Positions 20,501-27,592 of a stretch of DNA of 27,592 bases are shown piece by piece. Under the pieces are notes generated by a model, which saw nothing but the letters and a program-made list of their open reading frames with translations, was not told the origin of the DNA and searched no databases. The DNA comes from Chara braunii (taxonomy: Eukaryota > Streptophyta > Charophyceae > Charales > Characeae), in contig BFEA01000044.1 of NCBI GenBank assembly GCA_003427395.1, positions 4,623,524-4,651,115 on the forward strand, given 5' to 3'. The first letter of the stretch is position 1; each line of letters opens with the position of its first letter. Made by a program: the position numbers and the translations under genes.

Positions 20501-20719
20501 TATGTCTTGGTGATGATAGTGTACGTAAATGAAGCCCACTCGAAGCTCATGAATCTGCTTTTTCCAGACCCCTCGATCTCGATACTTGTTGTGCGAATAT
20601 GATATCGTCCCCTTTTAATGTCGGCAGTTTTCCCGCCAGACAAAACAACTGAATCCAACGTTCCTCAAATGTTTTCTTCAAGGAAGTAAAGGGCGGCGTA
20701 AGGCTGGAGCCGCCCGACA
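17547..20719 (-). repeat. 5' LTR of the giant element (right copy)
   Basis: This 3173-bp partner of 2290-5410 retains both ends: TGTCGACCGAC at the left and GCCCGACA at the right, a TGTCG...CGACA inverted terminus. It carries the same CG/TG-alternating block (about 18860-19610) and 51-bp tandem repeats. The weak minus-strand TATAAGG is at 20168-20174. It has a ~51-bp segment (about 18057-18107) missing from the left copy. As the upstream LTR it would drive transcription leftwards. Confidence 0.93.
19281..19460. repeat. 51-bp tandem repeat in the right LTR
   Basis: Units begin at 19281, 19332, 19383 and 19434, each starting GTG(C/T)TGTG and containing GCGATCAACG-like and GATCCCTATCCGACC segments. 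The same period is found in the left LTR, so the array predates the insertion. Confidence 0.85.
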
Positions 20720-20723
20720 ACGG
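20720..20723. repeat. Target-site duplication, right copy (ACGG)
   Basis: Immediately follows the CGACA end of the giant element and differs from the left copy ATGG by one transition. Confidence 0.55.
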
Positions 20724-21345
20724 GCACTTCTTCACGAGGAAACAACAGCCTGGCATGACATATGACATGCTAAGTCGTGAGGTTGTTGCATTTGAGGCCC
20801 AGTCCGCGTCAGTAACCACTTTCTGGCACAAGGACCTGGCCAAGGGAAAAAAGTGGAAGGGCCAGACCATCTCAGGCCCAGTTAAGGCCAAGGATAGTCT
20901 CATCCTTACCGTGGAGGAGGGTGGTCTGGAAGAGGTCCCTTATAGCGATATAGAGTGGGGCCTTGATAATGCTGACAGTAGTGCGGATCAGGGGAGTACC
21001 TACGCTGTTGTCGCCGTCGGAGGCAGGTTGCAAGGAGGTAGAAGAGGCCAAGGCCGAGGTGGCCAGGCCTCTCGTGGTCGAGGACAGGGCGTCCAGGGGG
21101 TTGGCGGCAGAGGAAACCGCCATGCGGGAGGCAAGGTCAAGGTCCCCCGTCAAACCGTCCTCGTTATGATCGATCACCTCCCAGAGGGGGTGGTTGGCAC
21201 CCTGGTCGGCCTGAGGGCCGGCCCTGGGAAACTTTGGGCATTGAGAAGGAGGATTAGCAGGACCGAATATACAAATTTCAGTTCGTGTTCTGCGGTGACC
21301 CCGGGCACATGATCAAATTTTGCCCGAGGTACAGGGGTGCCCGAG
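20724..21345 (+). pseudogene. gag: Outer chromovirus gag, C-terminal part with zinc knuckle
   Basis: Continuation of the gag cut at 2289. The frame resumes with GHFFTRKQ and then TYDMLSREVVAFEAQ, the helical end of a Ty3/gypsy capsid domain. An acidic linker and a Gly/Arg-rich basic region (about 21020-21130, GGRRGQGRGG-like) follow. After a frame change near 21230-21280 comes a nucleocapsid knuckle, FVFCGDPGHMIKFC, at 21282-21323. The first of the four zinc ligands is Phe (TTC) where Cys (TGC) is expected, a single-base change. The gene is therefore interrupted by the giant element, frameshifted and altered in its knuckle. Confidence 0.82.
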
Positions 21346-22224
21346 GGGCTGCTACCAAGTCAGCAAAAGGCAACCGCCGGTAGGGGTAGCAACTGCCCTT
21401 ACCTCTAGACTGTGTGGAGATGAGTGCACGCCCCAGATAGAAACTCCCACTCCATGTAAGTCTACGACAGAGGTTGCTGGCCAGCGTCTAGTTAGCTGTC
21501 CAAAGGCTGCTTGTGTTAGAGTTTCTCTAGGCGCTTCCCTCACAGGTCTTGCAGAGGAATTGACGGAGAGAATGCCGGTTTGGCCCAAAATGAAGAAAAA
21601 AGGTAAAGGACAGCTACTGATAGCAAATGCAAAGATTTTTAGAGCTCGAGTAGGGCCCTTATAGACAGTGGGGCCACGCATAACTATATTAGCCGCAAAG
21701 CACCAAAGAAGTTGAAGCTTAGCCTGAAAGTCCAAAAGCTAGAAGAACCTGTAGTCAGTATCCTCGTTGACAACCGCACAATGCGGATCGAGGATTATGT
21801 CGAGGGAGTCCATGCATATTTCCGCCTAGAGGCAGATGGGAAGGTAGAGAGAGTTCTTCATTCCCTGACTCCCGTCGTTGAAGATGATCTCCCGTTTGAT
21901 ATGGTGTTAGGAATGGATTGGGGAGACGCAGCAAGAGCCACACTGCACTTGCAAGAGTACGAGTGTAGGCTTCCTAGTCCTTCAAGTGGCGTCAAGAAGA
22001 CCCGCATGTTCCATGTGTCAGTAGTAGATAACTCCCTAACACATCGCTTTCTCAGTGCTCCTGCGTTCGCACGATTAGTTAAGGAGCAGCTAGAAGATCG
22101 GGTCTTTGTAGCCTATGTTAGGCTAGTTACTGAGGAAGCAACCAACACCATTATTGCCAAGTTGCTGGAAGAGCACGCAGACTTGTCAGAGGCTCCTTCA
22201 CGAGTTGTATCATGTCGCATGTAG
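21346..22224 (+). pseudogene. pro: Outer chromovirus aspartic protease
   Basis: Retropepsin-like domain. The active site LIDSGATHNYIS is encoded at about 21658-21693. The second conserved block, MVLGMDWGDA, is near 21901-21930. The region before 21640 is open in a different frame, and a small frameshift near 21650 joins it to the protease frame. The domain ends at TAG 22222-22224, after which the same frame continues as RT; so protease and RT were one reading frame separated by a later stop. The catalytic motif itself is intact. Confidence 0.85.
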
Positions 22225-22920
22225 CATCGCATTGAGATAGAGCCTGGTAGTAGAACTCCCAAAGGAGCAGTCTATAGAATATCTCCTAAAGAGTTAGAGG
22301 AGTTGTGCAAGCAGTTAGACGAGCTCCTCGAGAAGGGTTGGATTAGGCCCAGTTCGCCTCCATTTGGAGCACCTGTTCTATTTGTCCCCAAGAAAGAGGG
22401 AGAGTTAAGAATGTGCATTGACTACAGGGGTCTGAACATTGTTACAGTCAAGAATGCAAAACCATTGCCTCGACTAAATGATCTGCTGGATCGGGTGCAG
22501 GGCTACAAGTACTTTACAAAGATAGACTTGAAGTTAGCGTACCATCAAATTGAAGTTCACACTGATGACCAATATAAAACTGCGTTCAGGACTAAATATG
22601 GGCATTACGAGTTCATAGTGATGCCTTTTGGACTAACTAATGCACCGGCCACTTTCCAACACTGTATGAACGATCTGTTTAGGTCGTGGTTAGACAGGTC
22701 TGTAGTAGTTTATTTAGATGATATCTTAATCTTTAGTAAGACCCTCCAGGAGCATGAGGCTCATCTGAGGCAAATCTTGGAGAAGTTGCAGGAGGCAAAC
22801 TTTAAGATCAATGCGAAGAAGTGTGAGTGGGCCAAGACCGAAATCCTCTACCTGGGCCATGTCTTAGATGGAGATGGCATAAAACCTTAGGACAACAAGA
22901 TCGCAGCGACTAGGGACTGA
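22225..22920 (+). pseudogene. pol: Outer chromovirus reverse transcriptase
   Basis: Copies the element RNA. One frame shows GWIRPSSPPFGAPVLFVPKK, then RMCIDYRGLN, KIDLKLAYHQI with the motif A Asp, PFGLTNAPATFQ, YLDDILIFS (22711-22737) with both catalytic Asp, and the thumb-proximal LGHVLDGDGI. All core motifs of a Ty3/gypsy RT are present. In-frame stops are TAG at 22888 and TGA at 22918, the latter where family members have Trp before PTP. The catalytic core is therefore preserved much better than the giant element's RT. Confidence 0.93.
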
Positions 22921-23520
22921 CCAACTCCTCGTACGCTGACAGAATTGCGATCGTTCCTAGGATTGGCCAACTACTATAGAAAGTTTGTTAGATGCTTTTC
23001 TGCTATCACTGCTCCCCTTCGCAGACTGCTAAAGAAAAAAAATATCTGGAAATGAGACCAAGACTGCACCTCATCCTTGAAGAAGTTAAAGCGGGCCTTG
23101 GTAGAGTATCTAGTCCTCAAGGTAGTTGATCCATCCTTACCGTTTGTCGTCACTACAGACGTGATTCAGTATGGCATTGGTGTTGTGCTGCAGCAAGATG
23201 ATGGCAATGGGTACAGACCCGTAGAGTTCATGTCTGCTAGGTTACCTTCAAAAAATGTAGCAGCTTCAACTTACGAGAGAGAACTCTACTCTCTCAGGCA
23301 AGCATTAGATCACTAGAGACACTACTTGCTTGGGAGGCACTCCAAAGTTTATTCAGACCACGAGACACTAAGGGGGCTGAAAACGCAACCCAAGATGACA
23401 CCTAAGCTTACTATGTGGGCTGCAGAGATAGATCAGTTTGACTTCGAGCTCAAACTCGTTAAAGGAAAGTACAATATGGTAGCAGATGCCCTAAGTAGGA
23501 GAGTTGACTACTTTGGAGCT
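22921..23520 (+). pseudogene. Outer chromovirus RNase H (with RT connection)
   Basis: This stretch shares the RT frame. It begins with ELRSFLGLANYYRKFV, the RT-RNase H connection. The RNase H core follows with FVVTTDV, YERELYSLRQAL and YSDHETL, supplying the Asp-Glu-Asp set, and ends at GKYNMVADALSRR. Stops are TGA at 23053 and TAG at 23314, both at positions where Trp is expected, so each fits one G-to-A change. No frameshift occurs here. Confidence 0.9.
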
Positions 23521-24735
23521 ATAGTTCACTATTTAGACATAGGGACTGACCTACAACAAAGGGTTAAAGATGCGTACGCTCAAGACCCTATCTACAGTGA
23601 CCTTCTAAAGAGAGTTAGTGAGGCTTCAGATAGTGAACCCAACTATCGCACCACGAACGGGTTTTTGTTTGAGAAGACAAATGCCGTAGATAGGCTATGC
23701 ATCCTCAATAGTGAAGAGATCCAGAGTCTGATCTTAGGGGAATGTCACGATACAGAAGGGCACTTCGGCTGGCAAAAGACGTTAGCCAACCTAACACGTG
23801 CCTACACATAGCATGGCATGAAAACTAATTGCATAGAGTATGTCCGTCTTTGCAAAGTATGCCAGCGCAACAAAACTACGATGCGAGCCCCACTAGGTCT
23901 TCTCAGACCCTTGCCTATCCCCTTAGGACCCGGAGAGTCCGTGTCCACCAATTTTATGGATATTGGGGTCAAAAGTAGGCATGACAAGAGCCAAGACATT
24001 GTTATAGTAGACCACTTCAGCAAATATGCAGTTTTTGTCCCCTTGCCTTGAGAGGCACGCACAAAGTTATTACCAGTCAACACTGGCAGGAACTTATGCG
24101 AGTCTATGGCTTGAAGTTGTTGATGTCATCTGGCCGTCATCCAGAGACTAACGGCCAGACCGAACAAATGAATAAGATCCTGCAACAGATACTCAGGATG
24201 TATATTAGACCAGATCAGATTAACTGGGATGAGGTGCTTCCTAAAGTAGCTAGCACCTACAATAACAATGTTCATCTAGCTACTTGTCGGACTCCTAACG
24301 AACTTCATAAGTCCTTTAGACCTCGCAGGCCATTTGAAGGACTGAACTATGACTAAATACAGAGACTGAAGAGACTGCCACCTGGAACTAGGGAGTTTGC
24401 ATTACAGCATGAAAAGGAAATTACGAGAGTGACCGACAATCTCAGAAAGGCTCAACATAAAATGATAGAGCAAGCTAACAAGCATCGTCGGCCATCACAG
24501 TTCCAGGTAGGTGATTTAGTCTGGGTCAAATCAAAGGAGTTCGCCCCAGAAGAGAACATCTCACAAAAGCTGCTACCCGCATATAGGGGACCGTGGCCTG
24601 TCCTAGAAGTGAAAGGTGGAGAGGACGGACCTTTCTACACAGTAGAAATTCCGCCACACCTCCGCACATAACCAGTCTTCCATGCGTCTAAGTTGCTACC
24701 TTGTGTCCAGTCAGCAGTTTCCATCGCATTGATCG
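23521..24735 (+). pseudogene. int: Outer chromovirus integrase, internally deleted
   Basis: The HHCC zinc domain is visible as CHDTEGHFGW and LCKVCQRN. The first catalytic region NFMDIG and VDHFSKYAVFVPLP follow. At about 24050 the reading stops (TGA) and moves to another frame that enters directly at SQHWQEL. Family members have about 25 residues between, including the IVSDRD second catalytic Asp; here they are missing. The Glu is kept in GQTEQMN, and GDLVWVKSKEF and VFHASKLLPC mark the C-terminal domain. Other stops are TAG at 23809, TAA at 24354 and TAA at 24669. The enzyme cannot be functional. Confidence 0.88.
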
Positions 24736-24966
24736 ATGATTCCACTGGATATGGATGGCACATATGATATAGACCGCATGGTGGAAGAGGATGTGTTTAG
24801 AACCAAAGATAGGGGTCGTCCGCAGAAACGGTATAAGGTTAGGTTCACTTACCAGGAACCTGAGGACAACCGATGGTTCACAAGAACCGAACTTTTAGAG
24901 ACCGCTCCCAACATATTCCATGCCTACGATAGGGCAAGAAAGGGTAAAGGTCCTGCGTCGCACTGA
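24736..24966 (+). pseudogene. Chromodomain at the integrase C terminus (outer element)
   Basis: An open stretch in the frame next to the integrase reading contains YDIDRMVEEDV, RYKVRF, a Trp in DNRWFTRTEL, and NIFHAYDRARK. This order (hydrophobic strand, basic strand, Trp, helix with a final tyrosine) is that of a chromodomain, which in chromoviruses binds histone marks and steers integration to heterochromatin. A small frameshift near 24730-24770 separates it from integrase. It ends at TGA 24964. Confidence 0.75.
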
Positions 24967-25800
24967 AATATTATCGGAGGACCTCGAATTTAGGCCGGCG
25001 GGAGTGAAACGGTTTTCACCTACAGCGGCGAAAGATGCAGAATCCAGGGCTCGATCCCTGGACATACTCCCCCTTACCCGTGTACAGTACCCGTTGACCT
25101 GTGTGTTTGAACCCGCGACCTGTTTCCTGAAAGTCGTATAGTCGGCTGTTGCATATAGTGTGGTCGCAGGGGTTTGACTCGTAGACTTTAGTTTTCGTTG
25201 TCGTAGGGTCAGCGTAGGTCGTAGTGGCTGTAGTTTTGAAAGGTCAAGTCTAGAGTCTTCTAGACTAGTCTGACTGGCTCTCCGTAGGTCCTAGGAGCAG
25301 TCCGCGGTTGAGTCAGCGAGGGGCAGTCTCAGTCCTACCTAGTCCAGTCAGCATTACCCAGTCTCAGGGTGCACTTTATCTAGTCAGCAAGTACCATGTG
25401 GGACTTTGTACACCCCGGGCCAGGGTCCAAGGGCAGACCAACGACGATCCGAAGTATAAATATTAAATAAAGAGGCAGCGTCAAGTCATTCATTCATTTT
25501 GCCTGTGAGCCGTGCGGAAGTGCTGTCGGAGCGTCTTGTGCTACGGAGGTCTGCAGGTGCCCGAGGAAGAAGAGGGCTAAGAGGAGGAAGACGCGGCCAT
25601 AGCCGCAAGCTAGCATAGGAGGGAGACGGCAGCCATAGCTGCCACGTAGGATAGCGTAGGGAGTGTGCGTGTGTGTGCAGAGTGTGTGAGTGTGTGGGAC
25701 ATTCAGGGTGATCCTAGTGTGTGTATGTGTGTGCGAATAAGTTGCTGGTGGATACAGTTGATCGGGTGGGAATCATTGTCTGGCGCTGCGCTCAATAGCC
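24967..25800 (+). repeat. Probable 3' LTR of the outer chromovirus
   Basis: Non-coding DNA follows the chromodomain stop. A TATAAATA at 25455-25462, then AATAAA at 25466 and T-rich DNA, look like an LTR core promoter and R region on the plus strand. Downstream there are purine-rich DNA, two GCCATAGC motifs (about 25598 and 25632) and a GT-rich stretch (25660-25735). A purine tract at 24938-24951 (AGAAAGGGTAAAGG) may be the polypurine tract. Exact ends are unresolved because no second copy is recognisable in the window. Confidence 0.5.
25455..25462 (+). promoter_or_regulatory. Candidate TATA box of the outer LTR
   Basis: TATAAATA lies in otherwise GC-balanced DNA about 500 bases after the last domain, followed at ~30 bases by TCATTCATTCATTT. 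It is consistent with an LTR promoter; no experimental or comparative support is available here. Confidence 0.4.
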
Positions 25801-26970
25801 AATCAAGACAAGTTTTAATCTGAGCTGTGTTCCTGGCCACGTCTTGTCTCTGAGCTTTGTGTGGGCGCTATGCNCCAAGTCTTGTTCGTCATCTGTTTGC
25901 ACACATGCTGAAGAGTGTTGAAGTCGAGTCCGATTGCACTGAGGAGAAAGTTCCAAAAAAAATTAAAGTTGAAAAAAAAAAATGCCAGTGTATTGCTGCA
26001 CATTCCGGGTTAGATTTTGCCCACCTGAAACTTGCCTCTTCGTCCGCTGGACCAAATGACTGTCTTAACCCCCAAACGTTCCAACTTATACAGGGACGCC
26101 CTCACTGAGACCCAGACTGACACATGCGAATAATCAGGTCAGTACTGGACTTCCCAAGGTTCAAAAACTCGATTCCAATGTGGTTGGTCCAGCCGAGCAT
26201 ACATGAACTTGCAGATATGGACACACGCAGGCTCTCAAAACTCAGAGAGGCAGAGTTCGCCGACCAGACTCAGAATATGCAGGCAATCACAGCAAAGAAA
26301 AACTCAAATTTGTCCTTTGAGGTCGATGGTGAGGAAACAACAATACAGAGAAGATTATCATGGCCCCTGCCCAAGGATGACACACGTTAATGGAGAAATG
26401 GTCCCAAAAAAAAGAAAAAAAGGACCTCGAATTTTTCAGGCTGAAATCCTGCGGGTCATTACAAAATGCAGAAAGCAGTGTGGGAGTCAAGTCTGTTGCA
26501 CCCACCAGCTGGATATCCCAACCATGCCTTTTTTTAGCTAAAAAACAAAAGAGAACTCTCCTGGCATGAATGCAACCCTGGTTTCCACAATTTGCAAGAA
26601 CTTATCTTTCGCAGTCACTATTTCACCTTGATTGAAACATGCTTGCTCCTGATAAGCAACCCGACTGAATGGATGTGGAAAAGAGTGGGTTGTGTGGCAA
26701 AAAACAAAAAAAAGAATACGGGTGTCTCATGCTGTGAACCTTTCCCAGGCGGACCATGTCCCTGCGTTCTTGAGGGTTTCCCATGTGGCATTCATTAGCT
26801 TGTGCATGTGTTTCTGATGACATGGCTTTCTTTGCTCTTTGTGTGTATGTCTGTCTGCCTGCCCCCATACGTGTGTGTTTGCTTGAGGGTCTGTCTATGT
26901 GTGTGTTGGCACATGCGCATGTGTATTCATGTGTGTGTGCTTTTGCACTGTGGCCGTTTTGCTAATGCAG
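25801..26970. other. Unassigned flank
   Basis: No transposon protein or conserved domain was recognised. Short open stretches exist (25857-26108, 26124-26390) without recognisable similarity. A-runs and TG-rich low-complexity DNA (about 26800-26950) are present. A polypyrimidine stretch with TTTTGCTAATGCAG at 26957-26970 resembles a branch point and 3' splice site, so part of this may be an intron of a gene continuing to the right. An N occurs at 25874. Confidence 0.4.
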
Positions 26971-27592
26971 ACAATTGCCCCTCAGCTCCAACACCTCTTT
27001 GCGGGTATGTGCCAGAGGAGTGTCCACCAACTCCATTGCCTCCAACGGCGGTGCCTTCGCCACCAAGTCCTCAGACATCTGCACCAGCACCCTTCCCTTC
27101 TCCTCCTGCAGCTCCGAACTCTTTTCCTCCTCATTTCCATTTGCAGCCGCCACATCCATCAACTCCTCCACAAGCTTCCCCCGTACTTGTGACACCACTG
27201 TCATCACCTCTACTCTCTTCATCCCCTCCTCCATCCCCTTCTCCACCCGTTCCTCCTCCTCCTCCTCCTCCTCCTCCTCCTCCTCCTCCTCTTCCTTCAT
27301 CTCCTCCACCTTCAGCAACACCACAGGCAAAGTCTCCGCCACCCCCGCCCCCTCAGCAATCTCCATCCCCACAAATCCTCCCTCCAGTTTCACCCCCTCC
27401 AACCTCTGGCCCTCTTCCACCTTCCCTGTCTCTTCCACCTTTCTCTCCACTTCCTTCCCAGCCTTTCTCATCCCCCATTTTTAGAGCGACAGCACCTCCA
27501 TCTCCTCCTCCACCTTCTCCTCCACCTCCATCTCCTTCACCTCCTCCATCACCTCCTCCATCACCTCCCCCTGCCCCTTTCCACCCTACCTT
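26971..27592 (+). CDS. Proline-rich cell-wall-like protein, partial exon
   Basis: The frame beginning AAT TGC CCC at 26973 is open without a stop for over 200 codons to the window edge. It encodes CPSAPTPLCGYVPEECPPTP, then a highly proline- and serine-rich chain with a run of about 12 Pro encoded by the (CCT)n at 27252-27290 and, near the end, repeated PPSPPPP and SPPPSPPP. Such motifs are typical of hydroxyproline-rich wall glycoproteins (extensin or pherophorin type). A possible 3' splice site lies just before 26971. The opposite strand (27471-26962) and another forward frame are also open because of the low-complexity triplets. The Pro frame is preferred for its length and motif, but this is composition-based. 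Confidence 0.45.
27252..27290. repeat. (CCT)n microsatellite
   Basis: An uninterrupted run of CCT triplets inside the proline-rich frame, encoding polyproline on the plus strand and polyglutamate in one frame of the opposite strand. It is likely to vary in length. Confidence 0.9.

Larger units (their letters stand above)
2290..20719 (-). mobile_element. Giant Ty3/gypsy LTR retrotransposon (18.4 kb), inserted in the outer gag
   Basis: Two ~3.1-kb direct repeats flank 12.1 kb of internal DNA that codes on the minus strand. From right to left the order is 5' LTR, primer-binding site, ~500-bp leader, a multi-ORF region, gag, protease, RT, RNase H, integrase, basic tail, polypurine tract and 3' LTR. 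The outer ends form TGTCG...CGACA. PR-RT-RH-INT is the Ty3/gypsy (Metaviridae) order. Extra ORFs upstream of gag and a size near 18 kb recall the Ogre/Tat group; whether it belongs there is inference. All genes carry stops or frameshifts, and the LTRs have diverged, so this copy is old and non-autonomous. A hAT-like element is nested in it at 15820-16330. Confidence 0.9.

Noticed and set aside
25042-25065. CCAGGGCTCGATCCCTGG as a tRNA T-arm or SINE B box
   Set aside because: It forms a T-arm-like hairpin but no A box, acceptor stem or anticodon arm lies at a proper distance; it is better left as an LTR palindrome.
26962-27471. Minus-strand Glu/Val-rich frame as a coiled-coil protein
   Set aside because: It is the mirror of the (CCT)n and Pro-rich triplet pattern, and the plus-strand Pro frame is longer and continues to the edge.

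Overview
The window looks like nuclear DNA of a streptophyte (green alga or plant) and consists almost entirely of nested transposable elements. Three things suggest this: Ty3/gypsy-type retroelements with plant-like organisation, a possible tRNA-Asp-type primer site, and a proline-rich cell-wall-like exon at the right end. A charophyte such as Chara is my best guess, from recall of similar retroelement proteins; it is unverified.

Layout. (1) An outer plus-strand Ty3/gypsy element covers about 1-2289 and 20720-25800. It has leader DNA with a tandem TTGACC array, a decayed gag, then protease, reverse transcriptase, RNase H, integrase, a C-terminal chromodomain (so it is a chromovirus) and a probable 3' LTR. 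(2) A giant minus-strand element (2290-20719, 18.4 kb) is inserted inside that gag. It has two ~3.1-kb direct LTRs (2290-5410 and 17547-20719) and 12.1 kb of internal DNA. Next to the right LTR lies a primer-binding site beginning TGGCGCC. Reading leftwards, the internal DNA holds a ~500-bp leader, ~5.5 kb of decayed extra ORFs, gag with a CCHC knuckle, protease, RT, RNase H, DD35E integrase and a lysine-rich tail. (3) A 511-bp non-autonomous hAT-like element (15820-16330) with an exact 8-bp target duplication sits inside the extra-ORF region of the giant element. The nesting order is hAT in giant element in chromovirus. (4) The right flank (25800-27592) has no recognisable element. It ends in an open proline-rich frame that may be a host cell-wall protein exon.

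The most unusual part is 17051-11553. The ORFs upstream of the giant element's gag appear to be several diverged copies of one uncharacterised module. This resembles in position the single extra ORF1 known upstream of gag in Ogre/Tat elements, but here it is multiplied.

All element genes are broken by stops and frameshifts. Many of the stops fit single C-to-T or G-to-A changes, as expected for old methylated repeats. No rRNA, convincing tRNA or CRISPR array was seen.
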